64,000 nt of DNA from Actinostola sp. cb2023 (lineage: Eukaryota > Cnidaria > Anthozoa > Actiniaria > Actinostolidae): the NCBI GenBank assembly GCA_033675265.1, contig JAUJYZ010000200.1:186001-250000 (forward strand). Direction: 5' to 3'. Positions within the stretch are counted from its first letter, which is position 1, and every line of letters begins with the position of its first letter. The notes below the pieces were generated by a model. That model saw nothing but the letters and a program-made list of their open reading frames with translations. It was not told where the DNA came from and did not search any database. The translations under genes were made by a program, and so were the position numbers. This document shows positions 35,896 to 47,803 of this stretch, one piece after another.

Positions 35896-38127
35896 CTGCT
35901 TACGCGACAAGGCCGAAAGGTAGCATGGGAAATGTGTTCTGAGAGTTATCTATGGTCGTAATCATGGTGATGTGTGATGGGGGTGGGTTGGGTTGGGGTG
36001 GTTGTGGATAGTGTTCTCGATAAGTAACGAAAAGCTAGCATTTGTTCATAGTTTACACAAGCAATCACAAACATCTTTTGACGCAGAATTTTAGTCAGTT
36101 TTGATTACAAATCAAGATTGATAAAGACTGTAAATATCGCTAACAGTCCAGCAGCCATTATCCCCATCTCAGTTCAACTACGCAGGGGCTACGCAGATAA
36201 AATACTTGTAAAGCAGATTTGGAGATTCGTCTCTTCATCTCACTTCAAAATGCATAGCGTGAGAACGGCTTGTAAAACGTTATCTTCTCTTTTCTTTCCA
36301 CCTGGCTTGAATAACGCCATTCAAAATGCATGGCCGTGAAAACAAAATAGACCTAAAATAAACGATCACTTTAATTCAACTTGTCAGATTGAACATCCTT
36401 GGCAAATCCAATGTTTTTTTAAATATTAATGATTTGTGCGTGTTAAGGGTTAACCTGAGTGTCATTAAATGGACGACCAATGTCGTTGATCAACACCTAG
36501 TTTTCAGCTTTAAACAATGAAATAACCTCGTCATGTAACACTCTGCACGACAGCATAATCCTCGCTACAGCTTCTGATCGCTTAATTCCAATTTCAGTAC
36601 AATGGCTGTTTTTATTACACTATCGATGAGATAAGTGTTGAGTATTTACTAACGACTGATGCTGATCAGGTTAAAATGCACTTAGTTGCTTTTGGAAACC
36701 CGAGCAAAAGGAACTGTGGTTGTATCTGATATTTACAGTAGTAACTTGACGTCACTATAAAGTCTATTGTGTTTGTTTTTAGTACTGACCGGCAAGAAGG
36801 ACTGCTGATTACTGCTCTACGAAACTAAGGTAGGAAATTAGCTTGTAGGCTTTCATGATCATTACAAGTAAGGGAAAGCACCCTTGTCATAACCAACAAT
36901 GGTTGTTAGCAACGTAAGTCGGAAAATCCACCGTCAGTTTATTTTGAAAAGTAAAACTCCAGTAGTAATCTTAAGCCACTTCAATCTATTTATACATCGC
37001 GCACCGACTACGAAAGGGTCTAATTTTACTGAGCAATGTTGTGTCCACATATTTGTTCCGTTTCATTTTATTGTTCGTGACGTTTGAGCAATTTATATTA
37101 AAGGCGCGACTACACTTACGTCAATCAACAGCTCAGTCTGCAGCCCGCACCGCCCAAGGACCTGTTAGAGAGCGTTTGACGCTGGCAGTTTTTCCCCAAA
37201 AAGACTGATAACACACCGTTTGAAAGCATTGTAAAATAACTGGAAATTACTATAGTTGTCCGGAGTGGACAACTGATGTGCGCGTCTAGTCGAGTATTCG
37301 CGGTATTCGCTATCACACGGGGCCACGATTGCCTCTAATTGAACGCTGGCGACACGATACGCTTTGGAGACGAGATCAGACTTGTGAACAAAACTTAGAT
37401 TTCATGTTTAATTTGATGATTTCAAATCGTAAGTAATAAACTACACTATCAGTCTGCACCTCAAAGTGTTGAATCTGTCGGAAGAAACAGTTCGTTTGTC
37501 ATTCGCTTCACGAACAATCGATAAAACATGACAGCAATTTACTTGGATGAGTCGGTCGATAGCAGCTAATCCACCGGTACTAGTTTTCTCTCATTGCTCA
37601 AGAGTCAAAGCATGTACATGTTTGATTCGCTCACTGAAAACCATAACATGCACGCCGTCGTTTAGTAGGCTCTACGTAGAGTGCTCTGTTATTCAACGAA
37701 TTGTATGAAATATTTGGGGTTCTTTTTATTCCACAACTTTAGCAGCGACTGGATGCTGTTGTTCTTGTCGTCAAATTTTTTTCAAATATCTTTGTGTCAT
37801 TCTTGTTTAGTTCTCACTACGATATTTATTCTAGTATTGTACAATTCCTGTGGTTCATAAGCCATTCATATCTTGCTGACGTACAACTTTTGACGCAAAC
37901 CGATAATCAAGAACTTGTGTCTTGTACTTTTTGTGAAAAAGGGATCGACGAAGTGCACACACGAAAATGAGGAATAAATTGTTTATTATTCTTGTGATTG
38001 CAGTATTGTGAATGTGCGCATATGCGGCTTGCGTCTCTCGAGATCAACTGACTAACGATTGGAGTAAAAACTATCTGGCTTGGACGGGGCCGTGTGGAAT
38101 TCATCCGTGAAATTCGTGTCGTCCTAT

Positions 38128-38293
38128 CAGGGCCCGTGGAGCAAGCTTAAAAGTGATGGGGCTAAAATGTTTCTTCCGTACAAGGGTCGCAATGACAATA
38201 CCATTTTTTTTAATTTCATAAATTTTAACTACCTGTGGACAGAAAAGTGGTGGGGCTATAACCCTACCGGCCCCTCCCCCTCCGCGGACCCTG
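38128..38293. mobile_element. CAGGGCCC MITE, 166 bp, 5-bp target duplication
   Basis: Ends CAGGGCCCGTGGAGC and CTCCGCGGACCCTG are flanked by CCTAT (38123-38127, 38294-38298). It is the unexpanded relative of 25045-25392. The hAT-like class is inferred from the CAGGG end. Confidence 0.8.
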
Positions 38294-41040
38294 CCTATTT
38301 GTAAACTACAAGATCATGCATATGCGTTATTCGTTGTTATTCTACTCTGCTGTACTATTTATATGTTGATTGGGACCCCGTAGTGAAGCGTTAGCTCTCT
38401 GGGACTTCCTTGGCGAAGATTATAAATAAATAAATAACTAGAGATAACTAAAATAACAGTCCAACTAAAAGGTACGTTCAGATTACTATACACGACAAGG
38501 AAAGTGGCACCATTACAGCCTTGTGGAGGCGATTGGCTGAGCTACTGATGACCAATTACATCGATACAGATCAACTCATGCTACGGCGCACGACTTACTA
38601 TAACGTTGCCGGGAAGCCACTGAAAGCCGGACTTTTCAAGTAAATCTCGACTAATTTCATCATAGAACTCATATGCGAGTGTGAATGGAGAGAAAGCAAC
38701 ATGAATTATATATTCCGCGATTCCACTCAGTGAACAGCCATCAAACTAGCTCTATCTGCATGCAGTAACGTCATCAGACTGACTGATAGGGACAGAACAT
38801 ATGGGCCGTCACATCAATTACATAATGTTCCACGTTTATATTCTTGTCTACCTGAAAATATATATAAATTATTGAACAATATTTCACCGAAACTAGACAG
38901 TGTAACAGTGGCTTGAGCTAATAGTTATGCCATTTACGTAGATTAACGCCAGATACAAACCGATTCAAATCAGTTTGAAACTGAAAAGACAGGTCAATCG
39001 CAACTTGCTAATTCAGGTGAACTGAACTGCCCGGTGTTGGTTGGTTAGAATGACGAGGTTTTGTAACTCGGAATCATTTATAGGAATCTGCAAGTCAATA
39101 CACAGAGAAGCGGTTTTGAGTGGTTTTGTTTGAATAACAAAGTAATAACCACAAACACTGATTTAGACCAGAACTTTTCGACGTATGATCGATGTTGATT
39201 TGGCAAACTGATCTGATACCGCGAAAAGTGCTAATTTTGTTTTCATCTAAAAAGTGCATCGAATTACATCTGAGGTTGTCATGTATACTTAAGTAATAAC
39301 GAAACTATCCAAAATAACTATGATTTCAAATCTAAATCACTTACGATCAATGAAAAAGGGCAGTTTATTTAAGTTTTAGTTGAAAACTAAAACACAGAAA
39401 TATTTGCCCGAGTCGATTTTTCTTATGACCACCAAACGTATGTAAATTCAATACTAATTCTTGTTCTTTCTTTCTCGATTTTCATCTAGTTTCCTTCCTT
39501 TTTGTTCTTTCATTTCTCATTTCTCAATGCCTTAGATCGTTCAAATGTTCAGTCTTGCCTTACAACATTTCTCTCCTTCTTTCTTTCCTTCCTTCCTTCA
39601 CTTCCTCCCTCCCTCCCTTCCTTCCTGGCTGACTGCCGTCCTGCTTGCTTAACTTTCTTCCTTCCTTCTATGCATCCTGTCTGGCTGCACAACGCAAAAG
39701 CTATCCAAAAATGCTTCATAAATGCAGTGAAATCACAGAAGTTATTGTTTAATTATCAGAGTCAGTCTCACTAACAATTAATTTGCAAAGACAAGTGACA
39801 GCCGAGAAAACCGCAGATTTTTGGAGATAAGACTTTTTCCCCACCTGCACAAAGTCCATTCGGTCGAGCGAAAGGTAGTTGTGTGATCCAGGAAGGCTGC
39901 TGAGAAAATCAACTAAAATTGAACACTGAGACGTACAATCAAGTACTCAAAATTGAGGTAAATAGCGCCCGCCGCGCAGAGATATCCGAAAAAATATTCA
40001 CAGAATCGACGCAGTGTTGTAGCGGTTTTTGAATACAAAATCGAATCTAAGTTTTGTTTGTAAAAAAAATAGCGCTTTTCCAAGAGAGATATATTTGTTA
40101 TTTATTGATTACAAAATGCTTATATTTTTGTAATAATGTAAAATCATTGATCTTAAAACATCAATTTAGCCCTAACGTGTCGAAGAAATGTAGTTTTAGC
40201 TGTGAAATTCATCGCAAAATGATAAAAAGATGTCGTGAAATGAACCAAGATAAAATCGTGTTGGAATGTTACCTTTTGCATCACACGATTGAATACTAAA
40301 TGAATTGATTTTCATGACAAAACTCGTGTCTGTGTATTAATATCACAGTATTGATGATCTGACAAGAACTGATTATAGTCATTCAACATCACCGGCCCTG
40401 AATAGTGATACATAGAAAGGATCTTTGTGATCAGGGCGTAGAATAGGTCATATTCATTCTATAACGTTACTTAAAGCTGTTTTATCCCAACTAATCCATG
40501 GCCGCATTGAGATATCTTTCTCTCTTAAGCCGTTTATCAGTCAAGGTACTGCGGAAATATTCGTCTTCTTATTGATGTTTTTGGAGTAAGATACTTAAAC
40601 GATTATCTGCTTAACAGCACTCGTGTATGGATGTGCCGTTGATGTACTGACTGGGTTTGTGCGCGCATACACTTGCGAATATTCAAAATTGAAAACAAAT
40701 TTGAAAAAAATATCCAATATTGATCAATGAAATCAATGCATAACGGCTTTGTAAGATGAGATTAAGGAATCACGCCATCAAACGTGGAGACGTAAGGAAA
40801 TGCGGTGATTCCTATTCCAAAACGATTACGGAGACCAAAACGGGAACTTTTGAGAACTGAGAAAACCTCTGAAAACGGATTCGGCGCATGTGCACCTGAC
40901 TGATGTGGACGGACAGACGGGAACAGATCACGATCGATATCTATCTATAAAATAAACAGAAGATCATTTGCTTGAGCCGTGCTAATATATAAAACTTGCT
41001 CACATTCGCTTCGATGACCTGGCCGGACAAAATACCAGAA

Positions 41041-41318
41041 TCGTACCCAGTCGGTTACTTACCGTATAAATCCCATGGAAATCCCGTGGTAACCGAACCG
41101 GGAAGCGCTCAACGCAAAGGCGCTTGGGAAGGAAGGCGCAAAGGCGCTTGGGAAGGAGGGCGCAAAGGCGCTTGGGAAGGAGGGCGCAAAGGCGCTTGGG
41201 AAGGAGGGCGCAAAGGCGCTTGGGAAGGAGTGAGAAAAAGTACTTCGCGTTTTTCTTCCTCCCTTCCCACTACACACCGCGCGCCCACGTCGCGAGTAAG
41301 AGAAGCGACTGGGTACGA
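41041..41318. mobile_element. Short element enclosing a 24-bp minisatellite
   Basis: TCGTACCCAGTCG and CGACTGGGTACGA bound the segment. Inside, AAGGCGCTTGGGAAGGAG units of 24 bp repeat about five times (41110-41230). Because 24 is a multiple of 3, all frames stay open and give false ORFs such as RKGAWEGG. Confidence 0.65.
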
Positions 41319-42113
41319 GTCTGACAAAATACTAAATATGTCTACCCCCAGTATTGTACATTGGACAAGAAAGGCCTATAGAGGCCTGGTTGCTAGGTTT
41401 TACGTTCCCCAAAAACTCTGTAATAATAACTAGACGCCCTTATGCGGCGTTCACTTGGGCTACTGTATTTCCGAGAACTATTAAAATGATCAGCATACTA
41501 TTTCAGAGAAGTGTAAAACCTTGGACAGCAGTAGACATCGCAGCGTGACTTTTCGTCACTCGTTGCGTGACTCGTTAAAACGATTTACTTCGAGATCAAG
41601 TAGATTTTCTCTTCTATCAGTGACGATACTCGAGCAGGAAAGCGTAAATATAGCCAAGAAATAAAGTTCAATAGTTAATGAACATCTGTGATGCATTTTA
41701 TTATAGATACAAACGTTCCAAAGAACATAAATTCTTAGCACGCTAACTTGCGCAACGTAACTCGCCGTCGTATCGATTTCACAGTCAACTGTGATAAAAT
41801 CAACAATATAAGTTCTTGGCCTTATATACTTTCGGACAGAAAAATTACAAGCCACCAAATAACACTTGAAAGGTTTATAAAATCAATATCCTGTGGGATC
41901 GAAATCAAGCTCACCTGATTGTGCAAAGTTAGTAAATTATTATCAAAACATGAAATCAAAAGAACTATCGAATTCAATAATTTTAAGCAGTATTTATTTA
42001 TTCGGAATGATGTCAGTTCATTTGTTTACGGGCTCGACCCCGTGTCTTCGAGTAGATGTCGATTCACAACGGTTCTTTGAGGTGGAATTTCTCCTTCAGT
42101 TTTCAGTTCATAA

Positions 42114-42178
42114 TTAATTAATTAATTAATTAATTAATTAATTAATTAATTAATTAATTAATTAATTAATTAATTAAG
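42114..42178. repeat. (TTAA)n microsatellite
   Basis: About 16 tandem ATTA units, self-complementary and able to form a hairpin. No adjacent gene. Confidence 0.95.
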
Positions 42179-42607
42179 CTGCTAGGTAGTACTTTGTAAT
42201 CTTTCATCTCACAGTGTTTTTATCTGATGAACAGCGAACATAAAGGGTTTGAAATCCATCAAACATCGTTTCAGTGACTTCGAAGAACTGCAATGGCGGA
42301 ACACCAATCGAATCACGACTCTCTCTTTACTTTCTCTGGGCTTCCTGTGACCGGGAAGGACTGCAACTTCTGACCAAACCCAAGTTGTGCTACCACAGGT
42401 AGCCCAAGTAATTATATCAATCAATAATTATTGATTGGCGCATTATTACAAAGTAAAAATAAATATAAAAATACAAATCTAAGCATCAGAAAATCTATAA
42501 AATATCGTAAAAATTCAAATAAACCTATACTAACTGTGAATGACTATTAATAACTAGGCCTTCGGCGAATAACTAACTAACTTTCACTATTCTCTACTTT
42601 CGCACAT

Positions 42608-42716
42608 AATGCTTTGCGCCTTGGGGGGTAATACAAAAGAAAAAGGTGTTGCAAAATTGCATGGTTGACAGAAAGCTCCCATTTTCTTTTGTATAAACCC
42701 CAAGGCGCAAAGCATT
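42608..42716. mobile_element. Hairpin MITE ATGCTTTGCGCCTTGGGG
   Basis: ATAATGCTTTGCGCCTTGGG and CCCCAAGGCGCAAAGCATTA enclose AATACAAAAGAAAA / TTTTCTTTTGTAT arms. It abuts the next element at 42717. Confidence 0.75.
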
Positions 42717-43202
42717 AGGCCTAGTTCAGACGTCGTGCTAATCATGACCCGTTTAAAACAATAGATAATGAGGCGGCTTCTTTTGAAGTAAATAACTGAG
42801 TACGGCGTTTGAACCACAGGGAGCCCAAGCTCATTATCTGTGAAGACCGTTGTTTAATTTGCATATTTACAGTAAATGTATGTGGCTTTGAAACATCCCT
42901 CCGTATTTCAAGATTTTTCGTAAATAATAAAACTTTTTTTTCACTAATGTGTTGTTCTTACTACTTTCGATGCTGTGACGGCGTTTCAGCGCCATTAGAG
43001 CGTTTTTAACGAAACACCGTCACAACATCGAAAGTAGCAAGAACAACCGCATTAGTGAAAAAAAAGTTTTATTATTTACGAAAAATCTTGAAATACGGAG
43101 GGATGTTTTAAAGCCACATACATTTACTGTAAATATGCAAATTAAACAACGGTCTTCACAGATAATGAGCTTGGGCTCCCTGTGTTTGAACTAGGCCTTA
43201 TG
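42717..43202. mobile_element. AGGCCTAGTTCA MITE split by a foldback insertion
   Basis: The ends TAGGCCTAGTTCAGACG (42717) and CGTTTGAACTAGGCCTTA (right end) are inverse. The 370-bp element 42815-43184 sits just inside its right end, which explains the duplicated TTTGAAC. An uninterrupted relative is at 11852-11980. Confidence 0.7.
42815..43184. mobile_element. Foldback element, CACAGGGAGCCC termini, 7-bp target duplication
   Basis: A 370-bp palindrome with arms of about 175 bp around GCGTTTCAGCGCCATTAGAGCG. The ends CACAGGGAGCCC/GGGCTCCCTGTG are flanked by TTTGAAC (42808-42814, 43185-43191). Same termini type and target length as 1336-2502, although the bodies differ. Confidence 0.88.
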
Positions 43203-43554
43203 TAATGTGCTATGAGAAAGTAGAGAATTGAACTTGAAAATATTGTAGTCAGTGTGTTAATTCTTGGACTTCGTGACTTCAACAAATACATTTTTGATGA
43301 AGTAAAAACATCGAATGTCACGTTCTGATTATCGCCATTGATTGGACGGGCTCCACTCACTGCATTAAATTAAAATACGTTTGAATATAATCACATTAAT
43401 TATTGATTTTCTTCATTCAGTTTGGTGTTATTTCTCCGCAAATTATATAACGAACCTTTGCCATAACGTGATAGATCGCGCCCTTTTTCTAAGTTTCTCA
43501 TACAACATTAAATATTCATACACATCGCCAATGACCGACCACGATTACTAGATT

Positions 43555-44240
43555 AACTAGACGCTCTACTAGCGTGAACTCGGGCTTCTTAATAAAGCTG
43601 TTTTGATACTGATTTGAATGTGAAGCCTAATAGCTTATTTGTATCATCATACAGAAGTAGTTTTAGCCTATTACTTGCACAATTAAAAGCAGAATTTCCA
43701 CGCTCAGAACGGGTCAGTGAATGGCAAAAATGCAATCGAAAACATTCTTAGATTTTAATAGCTCAGTGGTTTTAGGGACACTGCTAGCTGACAGCCGGCG
43801 AAGCATATTTCGATTACCTTGCAAGAAACGAGTTCACAAACTCATCAATAAAATTACGAGTTCTTACTAAGCCATAGACATCTGTTAGAAATACACTTTC
43901 AGACAGAATTGCAAGGCCAAATAATATTCTCTAGGATATTTGCATATTTAACTTGAAGCAGTACTTTAATGACAAGTCGACTGGCTCGAGCAAGGGAGCA
44001 CGGCAGAATCCTTTTTGAATGTTGGTGATTTGATTTATCGTTTTACGTACGTACGTCCTCCATCTTGAATTTCGTTGATAAGCTGCTGACCACAACTTCT
44101 GTATACTGGAACGATACAGAGAAGATCAGCATGGCCCCGTGATTTAGTACCGTGCAATCAGCGGTAAATTAAACACGCATGCGCTATGGTGACCACTTGC
44201 AGATTTGGCGTAGAAACATGACAAAGAAAAACCGTCTGTA
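43555..44240. repeat. Dispersed repeat with U6 snRNA-like core, copy 1
   Basis: This segment matches 56640-57235 in reverse orientation: ACGCTCTACTAGCGTGAACT, TAATAAAGCTGTTTTGAT, TAGTTTTAGCCTA, TTGCAAG, AATTTCGTTGATAAGCTGCTG and GCAGATTTGGCGTAGAAACA are shared. Copies differ by scattered small indels. It is about 0.65 kb, non-coding. Confidence 0.8.
44096..44220 (+). ncRNA. U6 snRNA-like pseudogene (interrupted)
   Basis: TATACT-GGAACGATACAGAGAAGAT-CAGCATGGCCCC matches the invariant centre of U6, including ACAGAGA, with one T-to-C change (AGATCAGC). After GGCCCC about 38 bp intervene, then TGCGC...GCAGATTTGGCGTAGAAAC resembles the degenerate U6 3' part. It lacks the canonical 5' hairpin GTGCTCGCTTCGGCAGC and the T-rich end, so I take it as a pseudogene. 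Confidence 0.55.
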
Positions 44241-45695
44241 TTTTTAGACTCGGGCCCGAGTAATTATGGAAGTGGGCGGGTTTGAAGCTGAGAGAAATTG
44301 AGGGGGTAAAACAATAACTCATTTCCATATTTACCGGCGTATCTGGAAATGGTTTCTAAACTACAGTTGCGGGTAATTTGCATATTTGGAAACGATTTAA
44401 TCATTGTTTTGCCACTCAATTTCCATCTCCCGTCAACGGTTTTTAAACGAAAAATAAGCCCATTGCCGGCATTATCTCAGTTTGCTGTACTGACCTTTTT
44501 CATATGTCTCCATACAACTGTATGTCATGTATATATGTATTCGACGATAACCTAGGAGGCGACACGAAAAAACATACGAAAAACGACATTTTACTAAATC
44601 GTATTGCATTGAAGGTTAATGATCAAAGGAATCGATCTTTTTGGTGGAGATCCACTACCTTCAGCATTTCGATCCATGCTGAAGAAATGTGCATGTATTA
44701 CTAAAAGGTTTTATTAAAGGAATGTTCACCTTGAAACTTCACGACTGCAAAAAAGTGTGCATTCTCAACTAGCACAATACAAAATTATGATAAGTCTCTT
44801 GTCATTGGCCTCTGTGCCATGAATATTATAACATTAATGTGATCTTCTGAGGGCATAATGGTTTATTTAGGCCCAATGAAGGTCATTTATACCCAAGCGC
44901 ATATGCGCATGTTATAGAGTGGTTTTCATAAACCCGTGAAATACACTTTAGCGTATTTAGCACTACTTCACTCTAATTCAGTTTTGTTTTCTATTGTGTT
45001 TAGAGTGCAAATTAGAAAAGCTTGAAAACTAAATAACTAATTAGTACTAAATAGCACTAATGAACGAAACAATAGAAATAGCACTATTTAGTACTATTTA
45101 AAGTTAGTACTATTTCACGCTTTTCTAAATTGCACTCTATCTGACTATTACACTCTAATTAGCACACTTTGTTTCGCCAACTCTAATATGTTATATTGAC
45201 GGGGCATAAATATCCTATAATGCTCTCGGCCCTCTGTTTTCCTGACTTTACAAATGGTTTTCTTAAGAATCTACATAGAAATTGTGAGTAATTTATCTTT
45301 CTGTTTTTATTGGCCTTTGTGTTATGAATCACCTTATTGTTGTATGAGAAGTTATTTCTCAGTAAACCTCGCCAGTACGTGAGTTGGACACGGTTTCTAG
45401 ATCCAAGTGCCACGACAACTCGGCTACGCCTCACTAATTGTTTCGTGGTACTTATCGATCTAGAAACCGTGTCCATATGCAACATACACTGACGAGACAC
45501 TGACGAGGTTTAGAAATATTACCTCGCGGAGAAGCACGCGATCGGTTTCGAGCCAAATTCCCGCCATATTTATCTCTGAAAACATTGTTTCAAGAAAGTG
45601 TTTGCAAGGGTAAGTTTTTATCTGTCTTTTGGAGTATTATATATAATAATATCGAATATATAAAGGAACGAAACTGGTATTTTTCTGTTATCTAC

Positions 45696-45845
45696 ATAGA
45701 GTGCAAACCATATGTCTGTGAAATAGTACTATTACTAAATAGTACTAAATAGTGTTATCTCTATTGTTTTCTATAGTTTCATCAGTGCTATTTAGTACTA
45801 ATTAGTTAGTACTGACTGTTTCACGGACATATGGTTTGCACTCTA
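45696..45845. mobile_element. GAGTGCAAACC MITE, complete, TA-flanked
   Basis: TAGAGTGCAAACCATATGTC and GACATATGGTTTGCACTCTA-type ends are inverse and sit at TA. The copy in the second duplication (48808-48925) has lost its right end. Confidence 0.8.
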
Positions 45846-47108
45846 TACTGTCACATATATTGATCTAAACCTATCGAAGAAATTCTTTTGTTGATTCAAG
45901 CACGTTTTCATGCCCCTGTTAGCGCTCCCTCTGAAGAGATAGGGAAAGAAACCTCTGTCTAGCAGGGTAGTTTTCATGTCGACATTCACTACTGTATTTA
46001 GCTAAATACTTTCGTTTTCATGACAAATAAGTTTTCATTTCCAACGCTATCTTTGCTACTGACATCACGAGTCAATGTTTTCTTGCTGTTTAGTTCTGTG
46101 CGAGTCAGTGTCGTTTGACTGATCTAACATGAATTAAGGCATGTTGGCTCGCTTAAAGTGCAACTAACCCCTATGAGATTGTTTTAAAAATAGGCCCGCA
46201 ATGCGTGCATGTGGCTACTATAATATGGTACAATACAATATTGTTCAGTACATGCAGTTCTTGTAAGATTTCATTGCATGGGAAGAAAAAGCTTAAAATA
46301 TCAGTTTGCTATTTAAATTCGAACCTCCCTTTCCTTCCCTCTCCCCTTCCCCATCCCCTTCCCCCTCCCCTTGGAGAGCCTGTTCACAGGCTAAGCTAAG
46401 TTTATAAGCGAGCAGGAGTGTTTGATTGGATATAAAACCATTGCTGGGTTTAATTGTTTTCCGAATCACGAAGGAAAGTTAGTAGATTTTAGTAGACGCA
46501 GTCGCAGACGCTGAGCCACTCGAGGTGTTGGAATCACTCGACCATGGCCGCCAAACAGACACTTTGAAGTGCTCGTCTATCCGCTTGAAAATCTGCACCG
46601 AGACCGTCAAAAATCCTGAAAAATTATTTGCGAACAAACAGTTGACCCAGTGATGGAAAGCTGTGCCTGGTTTTAATACCTTCAACCAACGCATGAATAA
46701 AGCACATGGAAGAAACGTAGGCATAACGTTTCAATCGATAACAAGTCGACAACCAGACGGGAGATTACGACAATTCGAAACACGTCGTCGAGCGCCGATG
46801 TTGTCGCCGATAAACTCGATAGTCACAAAAATTATCGCCAATAAACTCGATAATCACGAAAATACAAAAGTCCATCGAATAAACATCGAGCGGACACGAG
46901 GCCTTCGGTGTCGATCGAAGAATCCCGATCACTGTGCGATTCCGAACACTATCCGAAGATTGGACTACTTACGGACGGACTTACAACTCGATGGCATAGT
47001 GGCTACATCTCCTTATATGGAGATAGTAGCCACAAAATTCTATTCAATATATACTGAATAGTTGGTGGGTTCAGTATTTTGTGATTTGAAACTTGCGTTT
47101 ATGAGTTA

Positions 47109-47803
47109 CTATTCTTCCCAGTAAACTGCGACACAGTCGATTTTTTTACCGCGTTCGTAGCGTCTGTGTTTGTAACCACGTGATGTGAATTTTGTACCAC
47201 GTGAACAAGTTTTTGGCACCACGTGATGCGTTTGCAACGAGGTTTATAAGCAAGCTAGAGTTTGATTTGGTCGGAAACGTTGGGCAAGAATTCATTAAAT
47301 AACCACAGTAAAATTACTACACCAGTTTGTTGCACGTGTATTTTCTATACGGCCGGGAAAAGCTCAAGTTTATAGAAAGGTCGCGTTAGTAACACTACTA
47401 ATTAATTAGGCTTGCTTTCTTCATCAACCAATCAAAACGGATGGTTCCCACGCCTGAAATTGACAAGATATTTTGCGATCTTAATATCGGCACGATGATC
47501 ATTTGATCTTTGAGGACCGGGGCCCAGGAGAAAGCAATTTTCAGTGTGCCTTGCATGTCGCCGTAGATGTTTTTCTAAGGCTAAAGAGCTTGCTTGATAT
47601 ATGTGGGGAATTTAGCTTTTCTTGTTTTCAACTTCGTCCTTTTCTAGATACAATCATGACCAGGGCGGGAGGAGAGATATGACGGATCGAAGTACGTCCA
47701 CAAGTGATCACGAGGTACAAAAAAGTGCATCACGTGACTACATTCCAATTGGCACGAGCGGCGTTTCAAAATCGATAGTGTCGCAGTTTACTGGGAAGAA
47801 TAG
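47109..47803. mobile_element. TA-flanked element with filled and empty sites in one window
   Basis: Ends CTATTCTTCCCAGTAAACTG and CAGTTTACTGGGAAGAATAG are inverse. Copy A reads GAGTTA-element-TATAGAGG; copy B at 50164-50176 reads GAGTTATAGAGG, the exact empty site with one TA. It is 695 bp without a recognisable transposase, so a non-autonomous Tc1/mariner-type element is inferred. Confidence 0.85.

Noticed and set aside
40996..41433. 145-codon frame with RKGAWEGG repeats
   Set aside because: 24-bp repeat inside an inverted-repeat element; three overlapping frames on both strands are equally open.
45183..45500. 105-codon minus-strand frame, also at 48293-48610
   Set aside because: Same duplication; it overlaps a palindromic element (GGACACGGTTTCTAGATC and its inverse) and resembles no family I know.
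46663..47061. 132-codon frame present identically at 49725-50123
   Set aside because: The two copies come from one recent tandem duplication, so identity is not evidence of selection; no recognisable domain, and it contains a palindrome (GGCTACATCTCC...GGAGATAGTAGCC).
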